From the NCBI RefSeq assembly GCF_023155275.1, contig NZ_JALMUV010000003.1, positions 124,001 to 188,000 of the forward strand: DNA of 64,000 nucleotides. The letters are read 5' to 3'. Positions 50,390 to 59,960 of the stretch are shown piece by piece; the first letter of the stretch is position 1, and each line of letters opens with the position of its first letter. The stretch comes from Streptomyces rhizoryzae (GTDB lineage: Bacteria > Actinomycetota > Actinomycetes > Streptomycetales > Streptomycetaceae). The notes beneath the pieces are model-generated. The model made no database searches. It saw only the letters and a program-made list of their open reading frames with translations, and was not told the origin of the DNA. The position numbers were made by a program, and so were the translations under genes.

Positions 50390-51178
50390 TCACCGCCCAC
50401 CGGGCCAGGCCGGACCGGGAGCTTTGTAGGCGCTCGGCGGGCGGCCCAGCAGCTTCTTGAACGCGGTGGTGAACGCGGCGGGGCTGTCGTATCCCAGCAG
50501 CACCGCGACGCGGGTGACCGGCGCACCCGCGGCCAGGTGCTGGAGGGAGTGCAGGATGCAGGCGCGGTGCCGCCACTGCGCGAAGCCCATGCCGGTGCCG
50601 CGGTGGAACAGGCGGTTCAGGGTGCGCTCGCTGACGTTGAGCGCCGCACACCAACGGGCGGGCGGGTCATGGACGTCCGGTTCCCGCAGGAACGCCTCGC
50701 ACAGCGGGCGCAACCGCGGATCGGCGGGCAGCGGCACATCGAGGGGGAGCGGGGCCAGGCTCGCCAGCTCGTGCAGGAGCAGATGGGCGACGGCCGCGTC
50801 GCGGCTGTGCTCGCGGTAGCGGGGATCGATGTCCACGGCTTCCAGGATCAGCGCCCGCAGCAGGTCCGAGACCCCGACCACCCGGCAGCGGTCCGGGAAC
50901 CACGGCACCGCGGCCGGCTCGATGTACAGGCTGCGCGTACTGACCCCCAGCATGGTGACCTGGTGCCTGGTCCCGGGCGGGATCAGCACCGCGCGGGCGG
51001 TGGGCACGGTCCAGGTGCCGTCCGCCGTCTCGACCCGCATGATGCCGGTGGCCGCGTAGAGGACCTGGGCCCGCCGGTGTTCGTGCCAGACGAGGAGGTA
51101 GGGGTCGGGGTAGTCGGTGCCGATGGCCAGCAGGGCCCGGTCCAGGCCGTCCACCTCCGCGACAGGAGTGTTGCGCAC
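50390..51178 (-). CDS. AraC family transcriptional regulator (cupin type)
   Basis: 262 aa from GTG 51178. Cupin sensor (LVWHEHRRAQVLYAATGIMR, VLIPPGTRHQV) and C-terminal double HTH (ALNVSERTLNRLFHRGTGM, FAQWRHRACILHSLQHL, VAVLLGYDSPAAFTTAFKKL, GRPPSAYK). Divergent from a TauE/SafE permease gene with 92 bp between, the usual layout for an AraC regulator and the transporter it controls. Confidence 0.93.
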   Translation of the reverse strand: MRNTPVAEVDGLDRALLAIGTDYPDPYLLVWHEHRRAQVLYAATGIMRVETADGTWTVPTARAVLIPPGTRHQVTMLGVSTRSLYIEPAAVPWFPDRCRVVGVSDLLRALILEAVDIDPRYREHSRDAAVAHLLLHELASLAPLPLDVPLPADPRLRPLCEAFLREPDVHDPPARWCAALNVSERTLNRLFHRGTGMGFAQWRHRACILHSLQHLAAGAPVTRVAVLLGYDSPAAFTTAFKKLLGRPPSAYKAPGPAWPGGR

Positions 51179-51270
51179 CGGACCAGGCTACGCAGCCGGC
51201 CACCGGCTGTCCGCTGCGCGCAAGAAGGTGGCACAGCACCGAATGCCTGCCACCCCCACCGGTACCTAGC

Positions 51271-52086
51271 GTGAAGGGCGTGCTGACCTCGTTCCTCGTC
51301 CTCCTGCTGTTCGGTGTCCTGACCGGCGTCACGACCGTGCTCTTCGGTTTCGGCGGCGGCTTCCTCACCGTCCCGGTCGTCTACGGCTTCCTGTCCGCCA
51401 CCGCGCCGCCCGGCGTGGACGCCATGCACACCGCGGTGGCGACGTCCACCGCGGTCATGCTGGTGAACGCGGTGGTCGCGGCCTTCGCCCAGTGGCGCCA
51501 GGGCCGCCTGCACCGGCCCTACGTCTGGCCGCTGGCCGGGTACATCCTGCTCGGCGCCGTGGCCGGAGCCTGCGCGGCCACCTGGATCGGCGGCACGGCG
51601 CTGCGGGTCCTGTTCGCCGGCTACCTCCTGGTGACGATCGCCGACAGCCTGCTGCGGAAGGGCTTCCTGTCGGTCCGGCGGGACGCGGCGCCCGAGCCCC
51701 TCGGGCGGGGGACGACGACCTTCGGCGGACTGGGCATCGGCGCGGTCGCCGCGTGCCTGGGGGTGGGCGGCAGCGTCATGACCGTTCCGCTGCTGCGGCG
51801 CAGGGGCCTGCCGATGGCCAACGCCACCGCCATGGCCAATCCGCTCAGCGTGCCGGTGGCCGTGGCCGGGACCCTGGTCTACGCGCTCGCGCCCGGTGTC
51901 CCGGACGCGGCGGGCCACCTCGGCTATGTCGACCTCACCGCCTGCGCCGCCCTGCTCACCGGCTCGCTGCCCACCATCGCCCTGGCCAGAAGGGTGTCCG
52001 GACGCGTCCCCGACCGCCTCTACTCCTCCGCCTACCTCGCCCTGCTGATCCTCGTCCTGGCCGCGATGACCGTGACGGGTGCCTGA
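51271..52086 (+). CDS. TauE/SafE family membrane permease
   Basis: 271 aa with about eight hydrophobic helices in two related halves, each opening with a Gly-rich signature (VLFGFGGGFLTVPVVYG in the first; GAVAACLGVGGSVMTVPLLR in the second). The family exports sulfite, sulfoacetate or other anions. GTG 51271. Probably controlled by the divergent AraC protein. Substrate unknown. Confidence 0.92.
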   Translation: MKGVLTSFLVLLLFGVLTGVTTVLFGFGGGFLTVPVVYGFLSATAPPGVDAMHTAVATSTAVMLVNAVVAAFAQWRQGRLHRPYVWPLAGYILLGAVAGACAATWIGGTALRVLFAGYLLVTIADSLLRKGFLSVRRDAAPEPLGRGTTTFGGLGIGAVAACLGVGGSVMTVPLLRRRGLPMANATAMANPLSVPVAVAGTLVYALAPGVPDAAGHLGYVDLTACAALLTGSLPTIALARRVSGRVPDRLYSSAYLALLILVLAAMTVTGA

Positions 52087-52278
52087 CGGCTGCGACGAGG
52101 GGACGGGCCGCCAAGAGGCCGTTTCGCCAAGGCGGTTCGCGCGGGTGGCCCGACAGGGAGGCATGGCATGCTGCTGCGCCGCCGCGCGGCCGTGACCGGC
52201 CGGCCCGCGGCGGTCGCCCGCTGCCCGCTGCGTCGCCGCGTTCGCCGTGTTTCGCGGTGTTCGCTGCGTTCGCTGCGG

Positions 52279-52428
52279 TCAGAAGATGAAGACCGTGCCC
52301 AGCAGAATGATGAGGAAGAGCACGACGGCGAGGATGACGATGTAGCGGAGCTTGCCCTCGGGGCTCTCCTGACGTGCGGCGGGCGGAGGTCCGGGCGGGT
52401 ACTTGCGGTGGGAACGGGGGTCTGCCAC
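52279..52428 (-). CDS. Small single-span membrane protein
   Basis: 49 aa from GTG 52428 with AGGGGG 5 nt upstream. Cytosolic N-terminus rich in Pro/Arg/His (ADPRSHRKYPPGPPPAARQE), then one tail helix (YIVILAVVLFLIILLGTVFIF) to the C-terminus: a tail-anchored layout. Coding-like third positions and the good ribosome site support it. No family recognised. Between the permease and this gene (52087-52278) I see only TTCGC-rich simple sequence. Confidence 0.65.
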   Translation of the reverse strand: MADPRSHRKYPPGPPPAARQESPEGKLRYIVILAVVLFLIILLGTVFIF

Positions 52429-52526
52429 GGTTCCCCCTCGCGGGTCGCGGATCAGCTGCCGGACCCATTTTCCCGCGTCCCGCGGAGCGCGTCACCTTCT
52501 CGCCGCGTGCCCGGTCAGCGGCCGGG

Positions 52527-53546
52527 TCAGCCGGGGAAGCGGCCGGTGCTGCGGAGCTGCCGTCGGCGTTCGGCGTAGGCGAGGTCGTCGCGCCACAGGC
52601 GGGCGGCGGCGGCGCGCATCAGGGGGCGCAGGACCGGGGCGGCGCGGCGGGTGACGGCGAAGCCGGGGCGGTCGGAGGTCGCCAGCACGGCCTCGGTGAC
52701 CAGGGTGCGGGGGCGGCCGGCCGGGTCCGGGGACAGCGGGGTGGCGTGCGTCTCGACCACCGAGCCCCGGCCCTCCCCGTGGGTGATGCGCATGACCACG
52801 GTGCGCGGCCCGGGGGCCGTGAAGACCGCCCGCACGGGGACGACGAGGCGACCGGCGACCTTGAAGGAGACGTCCACCGTGAAGCCCCCGCCGTGGGCCG
52901 CCGTGCCGCCGCGGCCGGGGGCGCCGACGACGGTCAGGTCCACGAAGGAGTACGGGTGGAACCACGCCCCGTGCCACGGGTCGAGGCGATTGGCCACGAT
53001 GTCCTCGGGCTCGCACCGGCCGGTGGCCGTGTGGACGGCGCAGAGGGCGCGGGGCAGCGGCGGGCGCGCGGTGAGCGGGGGGCGGTCGGTGGGTTCCTCC
53101 CGGCCGAGGCCGTCCAGGCGTACCCAGAGCAGGACGCCGTCGTCGTGGACGGGATACGGCGACCAGCCGGCGCAGGGCGCCCCGTCGAGCGCCAGGCCGT
53201 GCCAGCGGCAGATCAGCGCACCGCGGTGGACCGCGCCGTCCTTCAGCGGCGCGCCCAGGTGGGGGCAGACGCCCGGACCGGCGGCCGGCCGGCCGTTCGC
53301 GGTGCGCCAGACGACGACCTCCCGGGAGCCGACCGTGCGGCCGAGGGCCCGGCCGGGCGGCAGGTCCCGGGACGGGGCGAGGACGTACCAGTTGCCGGAC
53401 GGGCGGGCCAGGGCCTGTTGCAGCGCGTCGGCGATCAGCCCCGGCGCGGCGGCGCGCCAGGTCGCCGGCTGTTCCGGCCAGGCCGGCGGCCGGCGCCGCA
53501 GGCGCAGCAGGGGACCGGTACGCGGGCGGGAGCGCCGGCGGCTCAT
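52527..53546 (-). CDS. Rieske [2Fe-2S] protein, DUF5914 type, of the carotenoid locus
   Basis: 339 aa from ATG 53546, which overlaps the crtB stop (ATGA). Rieske ligands: CPHLGAP and CRWHGLAL (C-x-H ... C-x2-H) near residues 93-117. The C-terminal part has a DUF5914 look with [20 protein letters not shown], which could hold the mononuclear-iron histidines of a Rieske oxygenase. Likely a ring or end-group oxygenase acting on the carotenoid; the exact reaction is unknown. Cotranslated with crtI and crtB. Confidence 0.85.
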   Translation of the reverse strand: MSRRRSRPRTGPLLRLRRRPPAWPEQPATWRAAAPGLIADALQQALARPSGNWYVLAPSRDLPPGRALGRTVGSREVVVWRTANGRPAAGPGVCPHLGAPLKDGAVHRGALICRWHGLALDGAPCAGWSPYPVHDDGVLLWVRLDGLGREEPTDRPPLTARPPLPRALCAVHTATGRCEPEDIVANRLDPWHGAWFHPYSFVDLTVVGAPGRGGTAAHGGGFTVDVSFKVAGRLVVPVRAVFTAPGPRTVVMRITHGEGRGSVVETHATPLSPDPAGRPRTLVTEAVLATSDRPGFAVTRRAAPVLRPLMRAAAARLWRDDLAYAERRRQLRSTGRFPG

Positions 53547-54568
53547 CGGGCCTCCTGGGTGACGGGGGTGCCGTTCGGCGCCGGCGGGACCGGGGCGCCG
53601 GTCGCGGCCGGGATGCGGGCCGGGGCGGGGCGGCGACGGGCGCGTACCCGTGCGGCGGCGGCCCTGGCGAGCCCGTCCGCGGCGAGCGCGGCGCGCTGCC
53701 GGCGGGGCACCGCGGCGCGCCGGTGCAGCGCGGCGTAACCGTCGGCGGCGACCGCGTCCAGGATGCCCGCGTACAGGACCAGGGCGGTGCGGATGCAGGG
53801 GCGGGAGACGGGGTCGAGCAGCGCGATGCCCGGGGCGGCCTCCCGGTAGACGCCGCGGATCAGGTCCTCGGCGGTGCGCAGCGCGGCGGTGATCCGCCGG
53901 TCCGGGCGGCCGGTGCGGCGGCTCCGGAGCAGCAGCGCGCGGTCGACACCGTGCGCGGCGAGCAGATCCGCGGGCAGGTAGACCCGGCCGCGGTCCAGGT
54001 CCTCCCCGACATCCCGCAGGAAGTTGGTGAGCTGGAAGGCGACCCCGAGCGCCGCCGCGTACGGCGCCGCCTGCTCCCGGGGCACGACGGTGCCCAGGAC
54101 CGGGAGCATCTGCAGCCCGATGACGGCGGCCGAGCCGTGCATGTAGCGGCGCAGGTCGGCATAGGTGGCGTAATCGGTCACGTCGAGGTCGGTGCGCATC
54201 GCCGCCATGAAGTCGGTGAAGTGCCGGTGGTCGATGCGGTAGCGGGCGGCGGTGTCGGCCAGGGCATGGACGACCGGCTCGTCGCTGCGCCCGGTGCGCA
54301 GGCCGTCCGACAGGCGCCGTTCCAGCCCGGCCAGCCGGCGGCGGCGCTGCTCCCGGCCCGCCGGCGTCCCGAGGTCGTCCACGATGTCGTCCGCCCAGCG
54401 GGCGAAGCCGTACAGGGCGTGCACGGCCGGCCGGCGCTCCGCGGGCAGCAGCCGGGTCGCCAGGAAGTACGTCTTGCCGTGCCGGGAGTTGAGCCGCCGG
54501 CAGTGGGCGTACGCGGCGCGCAGCGTGGGGTCGGTCAGGCCCGCCGCGTCCAGCTCCCGCGCGGTCAT
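53543..54568 (-). CDS. crtB: Phytoene synthase
   Basis: 341 aa from ATG 54568. The two aspartate motifs of squalene/phytoene synthases are present: DDIVDD near residue 61 and [14 protein letters not shown] near 190, with [12 protein letters not shown] between; [10 protein letters not shown] is also typical. It joins two geranylgeranyl diphosphates into phytoene. Ala/Pro-rich tail. Start overlaps the crtI stop (ATGA) and its stop overlaps the Rieske gene start, so three proteins are translationally coupled. Confidence 0.94.
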   Translation of the reverse strand: MTARELDAAGLTDPTLRAAYAHCRRLNSRHGKTYFLATRLLPAERRPAVHALYGFARWADDIVDDLGTPAGREQRRRRLAGLERRLSDGLRTGRSDEPVVHALADTAARYRIDHRHFTDFMAAMRTDLDVTDYATYADLRRYMHGSAAVIGLQMLPVLGTVVPREQAAPYAAALGVAFQLTNFLRDVGEDLDRGRVYLPADLLAAHGVDRALLLRSRRTGRPDRRITAALRTAEDLIRGVYREAAPGIALLDPVSRPCIRTALVLYAGILDAVAADGYAALHRRAAVPRRQRAALAADGLARAAAARVRARRRPAPARIPAATGAPVPPAPNGTPVTQEAR

Positions 54569-56112
54569 GACCGGGGGAGGGCGGTACGGGAGCCCAGGAC
54601 CGGGGTGCTCGCCCGGTGCGCCGGGCCCGGCGGGCGGCCCCCGGTGACGCGGGCCGCGGCCAGCTTGCCGGACAGCAGGACGGTGGGGATGCCGACACCG
54701 GGAGTCGTCCCGCATCCCGCGAGGACGGCGTTGCGGACCCCGCTGACGAGGTTCCGCGGCCGGAACGGGCCGGTCTGCGCGAGGGTGTGGGCCAGGGAGA
54801 ACGGGGTGCCCGCGGGGTGCCCCCGTGCCTCCCAGTCAGCCGGTGTCACCAGGCACTCCTCCTCGATGGCCGCGCCGAGTCCGGCCAGCCCCCGGCGCTC
54901 CAGCTCCGCCAGCAGCCGGTCCCGGTAGCGCGGTCCCAACGCGGCCCAGTCATGGGCCCCGGGCCCGAGGCGGGTGTGGGGGCAGGGCGCCAGGACGTAG
55001 TGGAGGTGGCGGCCGGCGGGGGCCAGCGACGGGTCGGTGGCGGTGGGGCGCGAGATCAGCAGCGAGGGATCGCTCATCAGGGCGCCGGTGACGGTCAGCT
55101 CGCGGAAGGTGCGCCGCCAGGAATGCCCGAACGAGAGGGTGTGGTGGGCCAGTTGGGGCCAGGTGCGGTCGGTGCCCGCGTGCAGGACGACGGCCGACGG
55201 CGCGTGGCGCAGCGGAACGGGGCGGCGCGGCCGGCGGCCCAGCAGCCGGTGCGCGACCGGGAGGTCGGGGGTCAGCACCACCGCGTCGCAGGGGATCCGG
55301 GCGTCCCGGGTGCGGACCGCGGTGATCCGGTCGCCGGTCCGCTCCAGGCCGGCCACCGCCTGGCCGTAGTGGAACTCCGCCCCGGCGGCCGCGGCCGCGT
55401 CGGCCATCGCCCGCGGCACCGCGTGCATACCGCCCCGCGGGAAGTACACCCCGGCGACGGTGTCCATGTAGGCGATGACCGCGTAGGCCGCCAGCGCGCG
55501 GGCCGGCGGCACGCCGACGTACAGCGACTGGAAGGTGAAGATCCGGCGCAGCCGCTCGTCGCGCAGGAAGCGGCCGATCCGGGCGTCCAGGCGCCCGAAC
55601 CCGCCGAGCGCCGCCAGCCGCACCAGGTCCGGGTGGAGCAGCTGGCACGGCGAGTCGAAGTTGGTGTCGATGAAGCGCCGCATCTGCACCGCGTGGAGCC
55701 GGGTGAGCCAGGCACGCAGCCGGCGGTACCCCTCCGCCTCGCGGGGCCCGGCGAACCGCGTGATCTCCGCCGCCATCGCCGCCCCGTCGGTGTGCACGTC
55801 CAGCCGCGAACCGTCGGCGAACAGCGCCCGGTAGGCCGGGGCCAGCGGGACCAGCCGGAGCCGGTCGGCCATCCGCTCCCCGACCGCGGCGAACGCCTCC
55901 TCGACCAGGCCGGGCATGGTCAGCACGGTCGGCCCGGTGTCCATGAGGTAGCCGCCGCGGGCCAGCTGCCCGGCCCGGCCGCCCGGCCCCGGATCCCGTT
56001 CGACCACGGTGACCCGCCGCCCGGCCCCCAGCAGGTGCAGCGCCGCGGCGAGACCGCTCAGCCCCGCGCCCACCACCACGACATGGTCGGTCGGCCCGTC
56101 CACAGTGCGCAT
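54565..56112 (-). CDS. crtI: Phytoene desaturase
   Basis: 515 aa from ATG 56112 (AAGGGG site upstream). FAD-binding [20 protein letters not shown] at residues 12-31, [20 protein letters not shown], and C-terminal signature [20 protein letters not shown] typical of bacterial CrtI. It introduces four double bonds into phytoene to give lycopene. First gene of crtI-crtB-Rieske; divergent from crtY. Confidence 0.94.
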   Translation of the reverse strand: MRTVDGPTDHVVVVGAGLSGLAAALHLLGAGRRVTVVERDPGPGGRAGQLARGGYLMDTGPTVLTMPGLVEEAFAAVGERMADRLRLVPLAPAYRALFADGSRLDVHTDGAAMAAEITRFAGPREAEGYRRLRAWLTRLHAVQMRRFIDTNFDSPCQLLHPDLVRLAALGGFGRLDARIGRFLRDERLRRIFTFQSLYVGVPPARALAAYAVIAYMDTVAGVYFPRGGMHAVPRAMADAAAAAGAEFHYGQAVAGLERTGDRITAVRTRDARIPCDAVVLTPDLPVAHRLLGRRPRRPVPLRHAPSAVVLHAGTDRTWPQLAHHTLSFGHSWRRTFRELTVTGALMSDPSLLISRPTATDPSLAPAGRHLHYVLAPCPHTRLGPGAHDWAALGPRYRDRLLAELERRGLAGLGAAIEEECLVTPADWEARGHPAGTPFSLAHTLAQTGPFRPRNLVSGVRNAVLAGCGTTPGVGIPTVLLSGKLAAARVTGGRPPGPAHRASTPVLGSRTALPRS

Positions 56113-56382
56113 CGTCGTGCCCCTTCGCCTGGTGCGGCGGGCGCCGCCGCGGTGGCCGCGGGACCGGCCGGGCGCACCGCACGTCCCGCCCAGGGGACCA
56201 CTTCGGCGCGGGCCCGGGGCGGCAGCACGGCGGGCAGCCACACGTTCGGCGGTGCGACCGGCCGCCGGACGGCCGTCCCCGGCGCGGCCTGCCACCGCTC
56301 CGGCGGCCGCCGGGCCATGCTGGTGCCCGGTCGCGGAGGCGCGGCGCCCCGCACGGTGCCCGCCGCGGCCCGAGGAGGTACG
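56113..56382. promoter_or_regulatory. Divergent crtI / crtY promoter region
   Basis: 270-bp gap between crtI and crtY starts. Uniformly GC-rich, no recognisable -10/-35 or dyad. Only ribosome sites are clear: GAGGAGG (56372-56378) for crtY and AAGGGG for crtI. In other streptomycetes this locus is controlled by a light-responsive LitR/LitS system; no litR or litS gene is in the window. Confidence 0.45.
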
Positions 56383-57573
56383 GTGCTCGACGCGCGGATC
56401 GCCGTCATCGGGGCCGGGGCCGCCGGCCTCTCCCTCGTCCGGCGCCTGGCCGCGGCCGGTGACGGGCCGTCAGTGGTGCTGCTCGACGCCCCGCCCGGCC
56501 CGCTACGCCCGCCCGAACGGACCTGGTGCTTCTGGGAGGAGACCGGCGGCGAGTTCGACTCCGCGCTGACCGCCTCCTGGTCCCGGCTGCGCGTGCGGTC
56601 CCGGGACGGCCGGGCCACCGTCGGCCGGCCCGCTCCGCTGCGGTACAAGATGCTCCGCTCCCCGGACTTCTCCGCGCTGGTGGCCGCCGAACTGGACCGG
56701 GCACCCAGCGTGCGGCGGCTGTCGGCCACGGTCACCGCGGTCCACGACACCCCCGCGGGGGCGCGGGTCCACGCCCGCGCCGCCGACGGCACCCCGCTCC
56801 GCCTGCGGGCCCGCTGGGTCTTCGACTCCCGGCCGCTCCCCACCGCCCCGCCCGCCCGGACCACGCTGCTCCAGCACTTCCGCGGCTGGTTCGTGCACAC
56901 CGAAGACCCGGTCTTCGACCCGGCGACCGTCGACCTGATGGACTTCCGCGTCCCGCAGCCGCCCCGCGGCCTCGCCTTCGGCTACGTCCTCCCGCTCGGC
57001 CCGCGCCAGGCACTCGTCGAGTACACCCAGTTCTCGCCCGCGGTCCTCTCCCCGCAGGCGTATGACGACGCGCTGCACCACTACACGCACCGCATCCTGG
57101 AGCTGGGGCCCTTCACCCGCACCGGCGGCGAAACCGGAGTGATCCCCATGACCGACGCGCCCCTGCACCGCCAGGCAGGCCACTCGGTGTTCCGCATCGG
57201 AACGGCCGGCGGCGCCACCCGGCCCGCCACCGGCTACACCTTCGCCGCCATCCAGCGGCAGACCCGGGCCATCGCCGCCGCCTGCGCCGCCGGCCGGCGC
57301 CCCGCGCCGCCCCCGTGCCACTCCCGGCGGGCCCGGACCATGGACGCCCTCCTGCTGCGAGCCCTCGCCACCCGCCGGATCGACGGCCCGGCCTTCTTCG
57401 CCGGCCTCTTCCACCACACGCCCACCGCACGCCTGCTGCGCTTCCTCGACGGCCGCACCCACCCGGCCGAAGACCTCGCCATCGGCCTGCGCACCCCCGT
57501 CCTGCCCATGCTGCGCACCGCCGCCGAACTGCCGCTGCTGCGCCGCCGCACACCCCCGGAGCCGCCGCGATGA
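56383..57573 (+). CDS. crtY: Lycopene beta-cyclase
   Basis: 396 aa from GTG 56383. N-terminal dinucleotide-binding motif IAVIGAGAAGLSLVRRLA, then RTWCFWEE, RWVFDSR and QHFRGWFV, followed by the cyclase motif VLPLGPRQALVEYTQFS: all hallmarks of CrtY/CrtL-type cyclases. It forms beta-ionone rings on lycopene giving beta-carotene. Its stop overlaps the crtU start (ATGA). Confidence 0.93.
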   Translation: MLDARIAVIGAGAAGLSLVRRLAAAGDGPSVVLLDAPPGPLRPPERTWCFWEETGGEFDSALTASWSRLRVRSRDGRATVGRPAPLRYKMLRSPDFSALVAAELDRAPSVRRLSATVTAVHDTPAGARVHARAADGTPLRLRARWVFDSRPLPTAPPARTTLLQHFRGWFVHTEDPVFDPATVDLMDFRVPQPPRGLAFGYVLPLGPRQALVEYTQFSPAVLSPQAYDDALHHYTHRILELGPFTRTGGETGVIPMTDAPLHRQAGHSVFRIGTAGGATRPATGYTFAAIQRQTRAIAAACAAGRRPAPPPCHSRRARTMDALLLRALATRRIDGPAFFAGLFHHTPTARLLRFLDGRTHPAEDLAIGLRTPVLPMLRTAAELPLLRRRTPPEPPR

Positions 57574-59144
57574 ACCACCGCCGGCACCCCCGGGCCGCAC
57601 ACCGGGGCCGGGACCGCGCCGCGGAGGTCATCGCGCCGCCGCCCGGCACCGCCCGCGTGACCGGCCCCCCGCCCACCGCCGCCGTCATCGGCGGCGGCAT
57701 CGCCGGCCTGGCCGCGGCCACCGCACTCGCCGAACGCGGCGTGCGGGTCACCCTCTACGAACGCGCACCCCACCTCGGCGGCCGCGCCGGCGCGTTCCCC
57801 ACTGGCCTCCGCGACGGCGCCACCGCCACCGTCACCCGCGGATTCCACGCCTTCTTCCGCCAGTACTACAACCTCCGCGGACTGCTGCGCCGGGCCGACC
57901 CCGCACTCGGCGCGCTCGTCCCCCTGCCCGACTACCCCCTGCGCCACAGCAACGGTCTGCACGACAGCTTCCGCCGCGTCCCCCGCACACCCCCCTGGAG
58001 CGCCCTCGGCTTCGCCGCCACCAGCCCCACCTTCCGCCCCCGCGACCTGCTGCGGATGCGCCCCCTGGCGGCCGTGCCCCTCTTCGACGTCCACGTCCCG
58101 GGCATCTACGAGGCGTTGGACGACACCACCGCCCACGACTACCTCACCGCACTCCGCTTCCCCGCCGCCGCCCGCCACCTGGCCTTCGAGGTCTTCTCCC
58201 GCAGCTTCTTCGCCGACCCCCGCGAACTGTCCGCCGCCGAAATGGCCATGATGTTCCACATCTACTTCCTCGGCTCCAGCGAAGGGCTGCTCTTCGACGT
58301 CCCCGGTGAACCCTTCACCCAGGCACTCTGGGAGCCGCTCGCCCGGTACCTCCGGCGGCACGGCGCCACCCTCCGCACGGCCGCCACCGTCACCGGCGTG
58401 GCCCGGCGCCCCGAGGGCGGCTTCACGGTCTCCACCACCCTCGGCACGCACCCCCACGACGCCGCCGTGCTCGCCCTCGACACCGCCGGCCTGCGCGACC
58501 TCGTCGCCCGCTCCCCGCAGTTGGGCGACGCTGCCTGGCGCGCCGGTATCGCCCGCCTCCGCACCGCCCCGCCGTTCCTCGTCAGCCGCCTGTGGCTGGA
58601 CCGGCCGGTGGCCGCCGACCGGCCCGGATTCCTCGGCACCAGCGGTTTCGGCGCCCTGGACAACGTCAGCGTCCTGGAACGCTGGGAAGGCCAGTCGGCG
58701 CGCTGGGCGGCCCGCACCGGCGGTTCGGTGCTCGAACTGCACGCCTACGCGGTGGACCCGGCCCGCGACCGCGCCGCGACCCAGTCCCACCTCATCGGCC
58801 AGCTGCACCGCGTCTACCCGGAGACCGCCGGCGCCGCGATCCTCGACGCCGTCCACCAGTGGCACGACGACTGCCCGCTCTTCGCGGCCGGAACCTACGC
58901 CGGCCGCCCCACGGTGCGGACCCCCGACCCCGGCCTGGTCCTGGCCGGCGACCTGGTCCGCACCGAGCTGCCGGTGGCCCTCATGGAACGCGCCGCGACC
59001 AGCGGCTTCCTGGCCGCCAACGCCCTGCTGCACCGCTGGGGCGTGCGCGGCCAGACGCTGTGGACCGTCCCCCGCCACGGCCGCTCACCCACCCTGCGCG
59101 CCCTCGCCCGCACCACCGCCAAGCTCACCGCCAGGCACCCCTGA
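57570..59144 (+). CDS. crtU: Isorenieratene synthase (carotene desaturase/methyltransferase)
   Basis: 524 aa from ATG 57570. FAD motif AAVIGGGIAGLAAATALAER at residues 37-56, GGRAGAFPTGLRDG, GFHAFFRQYYNLR; C-terminal GLVLAGDLVRTELPVALMER. CrtU desaturates and shifts a methyl group on beta-ionone rings to make aromatic phi rings, yielding isorenieratene. The last 60 bp overlap the ankyrin gene on the other strand. Confidence 0.92.
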   Translation: MNHRRHPRAAHRGRDRAAEVIAPPPGTARVTGPPPTAAVIGGGIAGLAAATALAERGVRVTLYERAPHLGGRAGAFPTGLRDGATATVTRGFHAFFRQYYNLRGLLRRADPALGALVPLPDYPLRHSNGLHDSFRRVPRTPPWSALGFAATSPTFRPRDLLRMRPLAAVPLFDVHVPGIYEALDDTTAHDYLTALRFPAAARHLAFEVFSRSFFADPRELSAAEMAMMFHIYFLGSSEGLLFDVPGEPFTQALWEPLARYLRRHGATLRTAATVTGVARRPEGGFTVSTTLGTHPHDAAVLALDTAGLRDLVARSPQLGDAAWRAGIARLRTAPPFLVSRLWLDRPVAADRPGFLGTSGFGALDNVSVLERWEGQSARWAARTGGSVLELHAYAVDPARDRAATQSHLIGQLHRVYPETAGAAILDAVHQWHDDCPLFAAGTYAGRPTVRTPDPGLVLAGDLVRTELPVALMERAATSGFLAANALLHRWGVRGQTLWTVPRHGRSPTLRALARTTAKLTARHP

Positions 59145-59627
59145 CGCACCGGCGGAAGCCACCCCGTTCGCGGCCGTGCCGGGGGCCGTGCCCGTCGGCA
59201 GCCGGTGCCGGGCGTGGACGGCCCCCGCCGCGGTGAGGAGGGCGACGGTCTCCGCGTACGGGCCGGTGACGGCCCGGTCGAGGGGCGTGCGCCCGGTGCC
59301 CCGGTCCTCCCGGAGGTTCGGATCGGCCCCGTGCACCAGCAGTTCCCGCACCGCTTCCGCGTGCCCCCCACACGCGGCCCCGCACAGCGGCGTGCCGTCC
59401 GTACCGTGTCCGCTCTCGGTATCCGGCGAGGCCCCGGCGGCGAGGAGCAGGCGGACGATCCCGGCCGCGCCGTGCACGGATGCCGCGTACAGCGGCGTGG
59501 TGCCCTCCGCATTCGGCCACTGCGGATCGGCGCCCGCCCGCAGCAGAGCCTGCACCCGGCCGGTGTCCTCCAACAGTGCCGCCAGGACGAGGTGCCCGGC
59601 GAGCTTCTTGCGCCGCCTCCGGTTCAT
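59085..59627 (-). CDS. Ankyrin repeat protein
   Basis: 180 aa from ATG 59627. After a basic start (NRRRRKKLAG) there are about four ankyrin repeats: LLEDTGRVQALLRAGADPQW, EGTTPLYAASVHGAAGIVRL, GTPLCGAACGGHAEAVRELL, RTPLDRAVTGPYAETVALL. The tail is Gly/Ala-rich. A cytosolic protein-interaction module; partner unknown. Its 3' end overlaps the crtU 3' end by 60 bp, tail to tail. Confidence 0.88.
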   Translation of the reverse strand: MNRRRRKKLAGHLVLAALLEDTGRVQALLRAGADPQWPNAEGTTPLYAASVHGAAGIVRLLLAAGASPDTESGHGTDGTPLCGAACGGHAEAVRELLVHGADPNLREDRGTGRTPLDRAVTGPYAETVALLTAAGAVHARHRLPTGTAPGTAANGVASAGASGVPGGELGGGAGEGAQGG

Positions 59628-59711
59628 GCCTGCGGAGGCCGGCGACCGGCCGCCCGGCCGTGCCGGTCATATCCGCGGGCACCCCGCACCGGGCGGAGGG
59701 CGGCCACGGGC

Positions 59712-59960
59712 TCAGTGGATGATGCGCACGGCGGTGACGACGAGGACGGTCGAGCTGACGTAGTAGACGACGAACGCGCCGCCGACGGTGACCTCGCGGT
59801 AGTCGCGACCCGAGCGCTTGACCGAGGTGGAACCGTGGCCGTACGGGTCGTCACCGAGTGTCTTGGCCATGGCCTGCTCGAACGCCGTGCGGACCTGCGG
59901 CATCATCGCCTTCCGCGCGGCCTCGGCCGGGTCGGCGTACTGGATCCGGTACCGGCTCAC
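59712..59960 (-). CDS. RelE/ParE-superfamily toxin-like protein
   Basis: 82 aa from GTG 59960, overlapping the stop of the upstream gene (GTGA). Pattern fits a RelE/ParE fold: short first strand (RYRIQYADPA), two helices (VRTAFEQAMAKTLGDDP), then strands YREVTVGGAFVVYYVSS and VLVVTAVRI ending in H. Such proteins cleave ribosome-bound mRNA or inhibit gyrase when free of antitoxin. Basic catalytic residues are not certain. Confidence 0.7.
   Translation of the reverse strand: MSRYRIQYADPAEAARKAMMPQVRTAFEQAMAKTLGDDPYGHGSTSVKRSGRDYREVTVGGAFVVYYVSSTVLVVTAVRIIH

Noticed and set aside
56058..56318. 86-codon minus-strand ORF between crtY and crtI, possible crtE remnant
   Set aside because: Coding-like third positions, but no prenyl-synthase motif (no DDxxD) and it runs out of frame into crtI; evidence too thin.
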